This document shows, one piece after another, positions 42,541 to 50,058 of a DNA stretch of 64,000 nt (position 1 is the stretch's first letter; every line of letters begins with the position of its first letter). This DNA comes from Propioniciclava soli. Its GTDB lineage: Bacteria; Actinomycetota; Actinomycetes; Propionibacteriales; Propionibacteriaceae. The stretch lies in the NCBI RefSeq assembly GCF_014858005.1, contig NZ_JACYOT010000001.1, forward strand, positions 1 through 64,000, given 5' to 3'. The notes under the pieces are model-generated. The model was given only the letters and a program-made list of their open reading frames with translations. It ran no database searches and was not told the DNA's origin. Position numbers and translations under genes: made by a program.

Positions 42541-43494
42541 ATGGACGCCGCGCCGACTGCTCGAACCTTGCCGGATCTTCGGCTCCGGCTCCTCAAGGCC
42601 GCCGTGGTGATCCCCGACCTGATCATCAGCAGCCTCATCACCTTCGTGCCCCTCGCCGCCCTGCCAACCGACGTCGCCGCCGGCTTCATCGCGGGCATGC
42701 TCGTAGCGTCGATCATCGTGGGCTCGGTCCGCGCCGAGGGGTTTGCCGTCCGGATCCTCCACGCCGCCCGGCGACCAGCCCCACCTGAGGAGCGGCAGAT
42801 CGCTGGGCCACTGCGGCTGGTCATCGCCGGGAGCGGCCAGGAGGACCTCCGGGTGCTGGTCGGACGGGGCGACAAGACAGTGCTCGCTGCCGGACGCCGG
42901 CACGTCATCCTGCACCGTGGCGTCGTGGACGCTCACCGCGCTGGCCGGATCACCGACGCGGAGGTCGCCGCCCTCCTCGCACACGGGGTCGGACGCCTCC
43001 GCTGCGGCCAGCCTCGCCTCGACCTGCTCGTCGCCCTCTGGACGCTGCCGTGGGACTTCCTGCGCAGCCTCGCGCGGGGCATCGGTCGCCGCCTCACCTG
43101 GATCCCTTTGGTCCAGTTCGCATGGCGAACCCGATTCGTCGTTGGCACCATCGCGGTGGCCATCGAGACGCAGGAGGGACGGGTCATGTCCGCCATCATT
43201 ATTGCGACATTCATCTTGTTGACGTACGTCATGCCTCTCGCTCAACGCGCCTGGGAGATTCGGCTGGCCGAGCAGACTGAGTGCGTCCCGGCGGCGCTTG
43301 GTGTGTCGGGGGGGGCGACACGGGTGACCGCTTTGTTCACTAGCCTGAGGTCATGCGCCGGCCCGGACCTCAGGAACGCGACACCTGTCGTGACTTCGTG
43401 GTGCCGGCCCTTGAGGCGTCCGGGTGGCAGCCCGAACAGGTGGCCGAGCAGTTCCCCGTCGCCGCGCAACGCGTGGCGACCCTTGGCGGCGTGA
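42541..43494 (+). CDS. M48-like membrane protein, probably truncated by the restriction-modification insertion
   Basis: This 317-residue reading frame has two N-terminal hydrophobic segments (about 20-65), a domain with VLAAGRRHVILHRGVVDAHR and ITDAEVAALLAHGVGRLR, and two further segments near 195-240. The layout is that of HtpX/M48 peptidases, but the expected HExxH reads HGVGR, so zinc peptidase activity is unlikely. After about residue 245 (43,275) the sequence loses family character, becomes Pro/Arg-rich and overlaps hsdR by 142 bp out of frame. The original 3' end was probably lost when the restriction-modification block inserted. Confidence 0.55.
   Translation: MDAAPTARTLPDLRLRLLKAAVVIPDLIISSLITFVPLAALPTDVAAGFIAGMLVASIIVGSVRAEGFAVRILHAARRPAPPEERQIAGPLRLVIAGSGQEDLRVLVGRGDKTVLAAGRRHVILHRGVVDAHRAGRITDAEVAALLAHGVGRLRCGQPRLDLLVALWTLPWDFLRSLARGIGRRLTWIPLVQFAWRTRFVVGTIAVAIETQEGRVMSAIIIATFILLTYVMPLAQRAWEIRLAEQTECVPAALGVSGGATRVTALFTSLRSCAGPDLRNATPVVTSWCRPLRRPGGSPNRWPSSSPSPRNAWRPLAA
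43303..43346 (+). promoter_or_regulatory. Hairpin and leaderless-type promoter before hsdR
   Basis: A perfect inverted repeat, GTGTCG and CGACAC (43303-43308 and 43316-43321), flanks a run of seven G. A TAGCCT hexamer at 43341-43346 ends six bases before the hsdR ATG, so transcription would begin at or next to the start codon. The repeat covers the expected -35 position and could be an operator or an insertion scar. Confidence 0.45.
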
Positions 43495-45767
43495 CACGGG
43501 AACTCGGGTCCGGCTTTGTCGACTACGTTCTTGAGGGGTCCCCGGGTCTCATGACGGCTGCCGTCGAGGCCAAGCGTGAGTATCGGACCGCGGAGGATGG
43601 TCTCCAACAGGCACTGCGCTACGCCCAGCAGTTGGACGCCCCCCTCGCCTACGCAACCAACGGCGTCGACATCATCGAACACAACCTTCGCACCGGCCGC
43701 GAGCGCCGGGTCTCCGAGTTCGCTTCGCCGGTCGTGGCGTGGGACGAGTACCAGCAGCTGCACGGGCTGGAGCCCGCGAACTCCTCGCTGGTCCGGCAGC
43801 CCCTCAACCGTGGACGCCGCAACGCTGCGGGCGATGTGATCACGCCGCGCTACTACCAGGCCGTCGCCATCAACCGGGTCCTCGCGGCCATCGCGCGCGG
43901 CGAGCGTCGCGTCCTGCTGCTCATGGCTACTGGCACCGGCAAGACCTTCACGGCCATGCAGATCGTCGCCAAGCTGCGCGCGTACGAGGCCGCCGTTCGG
44001 CCCCAGCGGAACTACCGCGTGCTCTACCTCGCAGACCGGGACCAACTCCTGTCGCAACCCATGCGCAAGGACTTCACGCCGGCGTTCGGCGCAGACCTCC
44101 TCAACCGCGTCCGGGGCGGCGTCGACACCAGCCGCGAGATCTACTTCGCGACCTATCAGGCGCTCGCGGCCGGCGGCGATCGGGATTCGCTGTTCGAGGC
44201 TTTCCGCCCGGACTTCTTCGATCTGGTGATCATCGACGAGTGCCACCGCGGCAGCGCTGAGGAGAACTCGGCTTGGCGCGCCGTCCTCGACTACTTCACC
44301 GACGCGGTCCAACTCGGGCTCACGGCGACGCCCCGCAGTGGCCGCGTCAACAGCTACGAGTACTTCGGGAACCCCGTCTTCCGGTACACGCTGCGTCAGG
44401 GCATCGAGGACGGCTTCCTCGCGCCCTACCGGGTACGTCGGGTGATGCTCTCGCCGGACGCCGAGGGCTGGGAGCCAACCCCCGGCCTGCTCGACCGCCT
44501 GGGACGGGAAGTGCCCGAGGGGGTCTACTCCACGCGCGACTTCGAGCGCGTCGTCTCACTCCTAGCCCGGACGCAGTTGGCGGCGAGGCACCTCTCGGGG
44601 ATTCTCCGGCGCGACCCGACCGCCCGCTGCATCGTGTTCTGCGTCGACACCGAACACGCGGACGAGATGCGCCGTGCGCTCGTCGACGAGAACCCCGATC
44701 TGATCGCCGCCGACCCCGAGTGGGTGGTACGCATCGTGGGGATCGAGGGCGAGAAGGAGCGATTGCTGGGCGACTTCACCGACCCGGACAGGGTGAGCCC
44801 CGTGGTGGCGACCACGTCCCGTCTGTTGTCGACGGGCGTGGACGTCGAGGACCTGAAGTTCGTCGTCCTCTTCCGTCCGGTCGGCTCGATGGTGGAGTTC
44901 AAGCAGATCATCGGTCGGGGCACGCGACTCTTCCCCGACAAGGGGAAGACAAGCTTCGAGATCATCGACTACGTCGGAGCCACGGCGCTGTTCGAAGACC
45001 CGGCCTTCGACGGCTACCCCACCGACATCATCCGCGAAGTCGTGGACGCCGACGGCGCGGTCGTCGGCGCCGAGCCGGTGGCCCCGAACGCCGAGACTCC
45101 GGACACCGGCGAGCAGGTCAACGACCCTTGGGTGGAAGAGCCCGTCCCTGGATTCGAGGTGCATGACCCGCCCGAGGCCGTGCCCGGACGTCCGGCCGGA
45201 CGCAAGCTCTACGTGGACGACGGCGACTTCCGCGTTGTCGGTGAGGCGCGCCTGGTGCCGGACGTGGGCTCGGGTCGGCTGCTGCTGACCGAGTACGGCG
45301 CGTGGGTGCGCGAGCGGATTGCAGCTGAGGGCGATGAGGACACGCTGCGGGAACGGTGGTCGCAGGCGCCGTCCCGGCACGCCTTGGCGTCCTCCCTGGA
45401 GGTTCAGGGCATTGACGTGGCCGGCCTCGTCGAGTCCGCCGGGTTGACCGACAGCGACCCCTTGGACGCCCTCCTGCAGGTGGCGTGGAATCGGCCGGCC
45501 CGCACCCGCTCCGAGCGGGTCCGCGAGGTGCGCGAGCAACACGCGGCCGAACTCGCCGCTCAGACGGCCGGGGCACGGGCCGTGCTGGAAGGGCTGCTCG
45601 CCCGGTACGAGGAGTTCGGCGTCGCCGACCTGGAGACGACCGAGGTGTTCCGTCTCGCGCCGCTGGGCGACTTGGGATCACCCATCGACCTGGCCCGCGT
45701 CTTCGGTGGTGGCGACGGCCTCCGTGCGCAACTCGAACGGGTCCAATCGTGGCTCTACGCCGCTTAG
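43353..45767 (+). CDS. hsdR: Type I restriction enzyme, HsdR subunit (DEAD/DEAH translocase)
   Basis: This 804-residue protein has an N-terminal HsdR nuclease-type region around residues 15-110 (FVDYVLEGSPG...VEAKRE), Walker A LLMATGTGKTFTAMQI (near residue 190), motif II VIIDECHRGS, motif III LGLTATPRSG, and motif VI QIIGRGTRLFPDKGKTSFEI. The C-terminal EcoEI-type domain holds the last 200 residues. It cuts DNA at a distance after translocation when HsdMS recognise an unmethylated site. No Shine-Dalgarno precedes the ATG at 43353, in line with a leaderless message. It is separated from hsdM by an AbiEi-like gene. Confidence 0.92.
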   Translation: MRRPGPQERDTCRDFVVPALEASGWQPEQVAEQFPVAAQRVATLGGVTRELGSGFVDYVLEGSPGLMTAAVEAKREYRTAEDGLQQALRYAQQLDAPLAYATNGVDIIEHNLRTGRERRVSEFASPVVAWDEYQQLHGLEPANSSLVRQPLNRGRRNAAGDVITPRYYQAVAINRVLAAIARGERRVLLLMATGTGKTFTAMQIVAKLRAYEAAVRPQRNYRVLYLADRDQLLSQPMRKDFTPAFGADLLNRVRGGVDTSREIYFATYQALAAGGDRDSLFEAFRPDFFDLVIIDECHRGSAEENSAWRAVLDYFTDAVQLGLTATPRSGRVNSYEYFGNPVFRYTLRQGIEDGFLAPYRVRRVMLSPDAEGWEPTPGLLDRLGREVPEGVYSTRDFERVVSLLARTQLAARHLSGILRRDPTARCIVFCVDTEHADEMRRALVDENPDLIAADPEWVVRIVGIEGEKERLLGDFTDPDRVSPVVATTSRLLSTGVDVEDLKFVVLFRPVGSMVEFKQIIGRGTRLFPDKGKTSFEIIDYVGATALFEDPAFDGYPTDIIREVVDADGAVVGAEPVAPNAETPDTGEQVNDPWVEEPVPGFEVHDPPEAVPGRPAGRKLYVDDGDFRVVGEARLVPDVGSGRLLLTEYGAWVRERIAAEGDEDTLRERWSQAPSRHALASSLEVQGIDVAGLVESAGLTDSDPLDALLQVAWNRPARTRSERVREVREQHAAELAAQTAGARAVLEGLLARYEEFGVADLETTEVFRLAPLGDLGSPIDLARVFGGGDGLRAQLERVQSWLYAA

Positions 45768-45772
45768 AATAC

Positions 45773-45838
45773 CTTTAGTTTCCCGAGGGTTATTCCAGCT
45801 AAACTAAAGATTCTATTGAGTTCGCATCCTGATAGGCT
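45773..45838 (+). promoter_or_regulatory. Operator and leaderless promoter of the AbiEi-like/hsdMS operon
   Basis: The perfect arms CTTTAGTTT (45773-45781) and AAACTAAAG (45801-45809), with a 19-bp spacer, form an AT-rich inverted repeat unlike the surrounding GC-rich DNA; GAAT/ATTC extend it with a bulge. TAGGCT at 45833-45838 ends six bases before the ATG at 45845. AbiEi antitoxins are known to bind inverted repeats in their own promoter, so this is the likely autoregulatory site. It may also end hsdR transcripts. Confidence 0.65.
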
Positions 45839-45844
45839 GATGCT

Positions 45845-46444
45845 ATGCCAACACCCCGCCAGGATCTTCGCCGGGCGCTCCACGCTGTGGCGTTTCAGCA
45901 GGCGGGCTACTTCACGGCGGCACAGGCGCTCGAGATCGGCTACTCCTACCAAGCGCAGAAGTACCACGTCGACGCCGGCAACTGGCTTCGGGTCGACCGT
46001 GCGCTCTTCCGGCTGCCCGAATGGCCGGCCGACGCGGATGATCTCTACGTCCGATGGACCCTGTGGAGCGACGGGCGGGGCGTCGTGTCCTACGAGTCCG
46101 CCCTGTCGGTTCACGGCTTGTCGGACGTCGATCCCGTCAGACTGCACCTCACGGTTCCGCCGGGGTTCGGTGCTGTCGACGACATGGTTGTCACCCACGT
46201 GGCCGTGCTGTCGGACGAGGACCGCGAGGGGCGTCGCGGGTGGGCCGTCACTACCCCGGTGCGCACCCTCGTGGACGCTGCCGCGTCCGAGTTGTCACAC
46301 GAGCACGTCGACCGAGCGGTGGCGGACGCCCTGCGGCTCGGCCTCACGACGCGCCGCCGGCTCGTGCGGGCGTCCGCGGATGCCCCCGACCGTGCAGCCC
46401 TCCGCCTCGAGCGTGCGCTCGCTCGGCTTGCTGCTGATGAGTGA
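45845..46444 (+). CDS. AbiEi-like (type IV antitoxin family) regulator
   Basis: This 199-residue protein has an N-terminal winged-helix region, AVAFQQAGYFTAAQALEIGY then YSYQAQKYHVDAGNWLRVDR and LFRLPEWP, followed by the AbiEi C-terminal domain with SDGRGVVSYESALSVHGLSD and TTPVRTLVDAA. In AbiEi-AbiEii systems this protein represses its promoter and counters a nucleotidyltransferase toxin. No AbiEii gene is present here. Instead it sits in the hsdR-hsdMS locus, so it probably acts as a dedicated repressor of hsdM/hsdS. Its stop overlaps the following 47-codon gene. Confidence 0.82.
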   Translation: MPTPRQDLRRALHAVAFQQAGYFTAAQALEIGYSYQAQKYHVDAGNWLRVDRALFRLPEWPADADDLYVRWTLWSDGRGVVSYESALSVHGLSDVDPVRLHLTVPPGFGAVDDMVVTHVAVLSDEDREGRRGWAVTTPVRTLVDAAASELSHEHVDRAVADALRLGLTTRRRLVRASADAPDRAALRLERALARLAADE

Positions 46445-46580
46445 CCCGCGTTCGGTTCGGCGGGCGCCGTTCGCGGTCATGGCCGCCGAGATCGGCCTGA
46501 ACGAGACCACGCTCGACGCCGCCGCCGCGCTCGTGCGCCGCTTCTACATGTCCGCCTTCGATGACGAGGAACCCCAGTGA
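46437..46580 (+). CDS. Small protein coupled to hsdM
   Basis: This 47-residue frame (ATG 46437) overlaps the AbiEi-like gene at its start and hsdM at its stop (GTGA). It reads RRAPFAVMAAEIGLNETTLD then AAAALVRRFYMSAFDDEEPQ. Being wedged between two overlapping genes suggests a real coupled product rather than chance. Function unknown; it may help tune methylase level relative to restriction. Confidence 0.5.
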   Translation: MSDPRSVRRAPFAVMAAEIGLNETTLDAAAALVRRFYMSAFDDEEPQ

Positions 46581-48064
46581 GCCCTGCAAAGAACTCCGTC
46601 CAGACAACCCAGGCGCGCCTGCAGTCGGTGATCAACCAATCGCGGCAGATCATGCGCAAGGACGCCGGCCTCAACGGCGAGCTGGACCGTCTGCCGCAGT
46701 TGGCGTGGCTCCTATTTCTGAAAGCGTTCGACGACTTGGAGGAGGAGCGGGAGGCCATGGAGGCGGGCTATCGACCGGTACTCGCCGAGGAGTTCCGCTG
46801 GCGCACCTGGGCGTCCGGCAGCGACGTCACCGGCGATCCGCTGTTGGTCTTTGTCAACGGCAAGTTACTGCCCAGGCTGCGCGGCCTGCAAGGGTCGGGC
46901 CATCCGGGCGACCCCCGCGACACGCTCGCGCGCGTGTTCCAGGACACGACGAACAGGATGCTGTCGGGGCACCTCCTGCGCCAGCTTGTCGAACAGGTCA
47001 ACAAGGTTGAGTTCTCCCACCGCGACGAGATGCACGCCATGGCGGTCTTCTACGAGACCATGCTCCGCGAGATGCGGGACGCAGCCGGCGACTCGGGTGA
47101 GTTCTACACGCCGCGTCCGTTGATCCGGTTCATCGTCGAGCAGGTCGACCCGCGTCCAGGCGAGACGGTCCTCGACCCGGCGGCCGGCACCGGCGGCTTC
47201 CTCATCGAGGCCTTCACTCACATGACCTCCGGGAACGTGTCGGCGTCCGAGGTCGAGCAGGTGAAGGCCGGGCTGCGCGGCATCGAGAAGAAGCCCATGC
47301 CCTTCCTGCTGGGCCAGATGAACCTGCTGCTGCACGGAATCGACCGGCCGAGCTTCACCGAGCAGAACTCCTTGAACGTGTCGCTGGCGGAGGTCAAGCG
47401 CGCGGGCGTGGATGTCGTGCTCACCAACCCGCCCTTCGGCGGCGAGGAGGAAAGGCTCGTCCAGGACAACTTCCCCGTGCAGTACCGGACGGCCGAGACC
47501 GCCTGGTTGTTCCTGCAGTCGGTGATGGCGCGGATCGAACGCAGCCCCGCCGGACGCTGCGGCATCGTCGTGCCCAACTCCGTCCTGTTCGACACCGGGG
47601 TGGGCGGCAAGATCAAGGCCGACCTGATGAGCCGGTTCAACCTGCACACCGTACTGAGGCTCCCCAACGGCGTCTTCGCGCCTTACACGATCATTCCCAG
47701 CAACGCGCTCTTCTTCGAGAAGGGCAAGCAGGGGCCGGTGTGGTTCTACGAGATCCCCGCCCCCGAGGGACGCAAGAACTACACCAAGACCAAGCCGATG
47801 CGCTCCGAGGAGTTCGCCGACTGCGCGTCCTGGTGGGGGGGGCGCGGCCGCGAGGGCCGCGCAGAGAACGAGCGCGCCTGGCGGGTGGACGCCGCCACAA
47901 TCAGGGAGTCCGGGTACAACCTCGACCTGCACAACCCTCACCGCCGGGACGACCTCGAACACCGGTCGCCCAAAGAGCTGGTCGCCGAGTTGATCGAGAC
48001 CGAACGCGAGCTGCTGCGCCTCTACGAGGACCTGCAGCGCGAGATCGACGGGTTCGTGCTGTGA
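46577..48064 (+). CDS. hsdM: Type I DNA methyltransferase, HsdM subunit
   Basis: This 495-residue N6-adenine methyltransferase has an N-terminal helical HsdM_N region (MRKDAGLNGELDRLPQLAWL), then GEFYTPRPLIRFIVEQ, the S-adenosylmethionine motif I VLDPAAGTGGFLIEAF and motif IV VVLTNPPFGGEE. GTG 46577 overlaps the small gene before it, and the stop overlaps hsdS. It methylates the sequence chosen by HsdS and forms the core of the restriction complex. Confidence 0.95.
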   Translation: MSPAKNSVQTTQARLQSVINQSRQIMRKDAGLNGELDRLPQLAWLLFLKAFDDLEEEREAMEAGYRPVLAEEFRWRTWASGSDVTGDPLLVFVNGKLLPRLRGLQGSGHPGDPRDTLARVFQDTTNRMLSGHLLRQLVEQVNKVEFSHRDEMHAMAVFYETMLREMRDAAGDSGEFYTPRPLIRFIVEQVDPRPGETVLDPAAGTGGFLIEAFTHMTSGNVSASEVEQVKAGLRGIEKKPMPFLLGQMNLLLHGIDRPSFTEQNSLNVSLAEVKRAGVDVVLTNPPFGGEEERLVQDNFPVQYRTAETAWLFLQSVMARIERSPAGRCGIVVPNSVLFDTGVGGKIKADLMSRFNLHTVLRLPNGVFAPYTIIPSNALFFEKGKQGPVWFYEIPAPEGRKNYTKTKPMRSEEFADCASWWGGRGREGRAENERAWRVDAATIRESGYNLDLHNPHRRDDLEHRSPKELVAELIETERELLRLYEDLQREIDGFVL

Positions 48065-49212
48065 AGGTCGAGTGGGTGCCGCTGGGCGAGGTTCTGGAGA
48101 TCAGGCGGACCCCGATTGACCTTGCGGCCGGGGAGAGCTACAAGCGGATCGGCATATTTTCGTGGGGAAAGGGAATGCTTCGACGCGATCCAGCGGCCTT
48201 TGCCGAGATGGGCAGCATGAAGTACTTCCGCTTCCCGATACCCTCCCTGATCTTCAGCAACATTCAAGCGTGGGAGGGAGCCGTCGCTTTGGCGGGCGAC
48301 GAGGACACGGACTTCGTGTGTTCCAGCCGCTTCTACCCGTACATCCCCCGGGAGGGTGCAGACGTCAATCTCGGGTACCTCCTCGAGTTTTTCCGCAGCG
48401 AGGAGGGTCTCGCGCTCATGCGACGAGCGAGCCCCGGCACGCAGGTTCGCAACAAGGTTCTGAGCCGAACGGCGCTCGAGGCAGCCCGAGTCCCCCTTCC
48501 CTCCTGCCTCGACCAAGAACACATCGCCGCCCATCTGACGGCTGTCGCGGATCGGGCCGCGCATTCGGGTGCGCGTGCGCACGGCTCCGTCGACAGGGTC
48601 GTCAGTTCTTGGCTCGACTCGCTTCCGCAGCGACTTCTTGGCGAACTGGTTGAAGTGGGCCCTCGTCCCTTTAGGCTGGCACCCGAGGTTCCCATCGACT
48701 TCGTTCCTATGGAGGCGGTCGACGCCGTCACTGGATCGATCACCGGGGCCATGCCGCGAACGCGGGGCGAATTGCCGTCCGGCTATCGGCAGTTCCTACC
48801 CGGCGACGTGATCTTCGCTCGGATCACCCCGAGCATGCAGAACGGGAAATGCGCGATCTACCACGGAGTGAGAGCCGATGTGGGGTATGGCTCGACTGAG
48901 TTCCATGTGCTCCGGCCACGTGACCCTCGCTACAGGCAGTGGATCTGGGCTCTCCTGCGTACGCAGTGGTTCATCCGCCGGGCCATGGCAGCGTTCACTG
49001 GCACGGCTGGGCAGCAGCGCGTCCCGGCGTCATTCCTTCAACAGGTGAGCGTTCCAACGCCCGCGCCGCCTCAGCTTGAGGGTGCAATCCGGCGGCTCCT
49101 GGAGGTAAGAGTGCGGGTGAACGTTGCCAATGAAGTCGCACGCTGGCGGGATGAACTGGCCAAGTCGCTGCTCCCCGCGGCCCGCAATGAGATCTTCAGC
49201 GCGATGCGGTGA
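48061..49212 (+). CDS. hsdS: Type I specificity subunit HsdS
   Basis: This 383-residue protein has two target-recognition halves: WVPLGEVLEIRRTPIDLAAG then FIFSNIQAWEG-like text in the first, and RTRGELPSGYRQFLPGDVIF then FARITPSMQNGKCAIY in the second. Each is followed by a helical spacer (LDQEHIAAHLTAVADRAAHS; QLEGAIRRLLEVRVRVNVAN). GTG 48061 overlaps the hsdM stop. Its base texture differs from hsdR and hsdM (no GGCGTCC/GGACGCC heptamer was seen), as expected for a recombining specificity gene. Target sequence cannot be predicted by eye. Confidence 0.92.
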   Translation: MKVEWVPLGEVLEIRRTPIDLAAGESYKRIGIFSWGKGMLRRDPAAFAEMGSMKYFRFPIPSLIFSNIQAWEGAVALAGDEDTDFVCSSRFYPYIPREGADVNLGYLLEFFRSEEGLALMRRASPGTQVRNKVLSRTALEAARVPLPSCLDQEHIAAHLTAVADRAAHSGARAHGSVDRVVSSWLDSLPQRLLGELVEVGPRPFRLAPEVPIDFVPMEAVDAVTGSITGAMPRTRGELPSGYRQFLPGDVIFARITPSMQNGKCAIYHGVRADVGYGSTEFHVLRPRDPRYRQWIWALLRTQWFIRRAMAAFTGTAGQQRVPASFLQQVSVPTPAPPQLEGAIRRLLEVRVRVNVANEVARWRDELAKSLLPAARNEIFSAMR

Positions 49213-49867
49213 CGCTGCGCCACGCGGCGTCCGTAACCACCACGTGGTCGAGGAACCGCAGGCCCACGTGACCAGCGGCGTCCGCGACCTGTGCCGTCGC
49301 GGCGCGGTCGGCGTCCGACGGGGCCGGGTCACCGCCGGGGTGGTTGTGGGCCAGGGCGAACGCGACGCCGTCGTGGCGCAGCACCGCAGCGAGCACCTCC
49401 CGCACGGGAAGGCCGCAGCCACTCGCCCCGCCCTGAGCCACCTCCTCCAGGTGACGCAGCCGCAATCCCGATTCTGCCACCAGCACGAGCAGGCGTTCCA
49501 CCCGGGCGCCGGCGAGGCGAGCGTGGGCGACGGCCGCGATCGTGCCGGACTCCGTCAGGCGGGGGTGCTCCTCGGGTGACCCGACGCGTCCGGCCAACGC
49601 CAGGGCGGCGACCAGCCGGGACGCCTTCGCGGGGCCCACGGCGTCCAGGCGTGCGAGCTCGGGGACGCCCCACCGCGCCAGCCCGGCGACCCCACCGCAG
49701 CGGGCGAGAACGTCCTGCGCGAGGGCCACGGCGTTGCGGCCACGTCCACCAGTGCCGAGCAAGATGGCCACCAGTTCGGCGTCGCTCAGCGCGTGTGATC
49801 CCTCGCGCAGGAGGCGCTCCCGCGGACGGTCGTGGGCGGGCAACGTCAGGAGGGGTGGGGAGGTCAT
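49196..49867 (-). CDS. radC: RadC-family JAMM/MPN protein
   Basis: This 223-residue RadC-type protein has an N-terminal helix-hairpin-helix-like UPF0758 region (RERLLREGSHALSDAELVAI and LDAVGPAKASRLVAALALAG) and a C-terminal JAMM metal motif, HNHPGGDPAPSDAD. It is convergent with hsdS; the 3' ends overlap by 17 bp. RadC homologues are often carried by mobile elements near antirestriction genes, but their biochemical role is unclear; a DNA-repair function is no longer well supported. Whether it moved in with the restriction block or was there before is not clear. Confidence 0.88.
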   Translation of the reverse strand: MTSPPLLTLPAHDRPRERLLREGSHALSDAELVAILLGTGGRGRNAVALAQDVLARCGGVAGLARWGVPELARLDAVGPAKASRLVAALALAGRVGSPEEHPRLTESGTIAAVAHARLAGARVERLLVLVAESGLRLRHLEEVAQGGASGCGLPVREVLAAVLRHDGVAFALAHNHPGGDPAPSDADRAATAQVADAAGHVGLRFLDHVVVTDAAWRSVTASR

Positions 49868-50058
49868 GGTGGCAGTCTCGCGGACGGGCCCGACATCGGT
49901 CCTCGGCGAGTGAGCGCCTGTGGATAACCCGTTTCACCAACCGTCCTGCTCGCCGGCCCAAGCCACCGCGGCACCGATCGCTGACCGGACTCGGAGAGTG
50001 GGTCCGTGCGCCAGCCCTCTCCGCACGGCAGGATGAACGAAGATCCCGGAGGAGTGGC

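Noticed and set aside
43280-43494. C-terminal 70 residues of the M48-like reading frame as genuine protein
   Set aside because: Pro/Arg-rich, out of frame over hsdR and unlike the rest of the protein; treated as read-through past a breakpoint.
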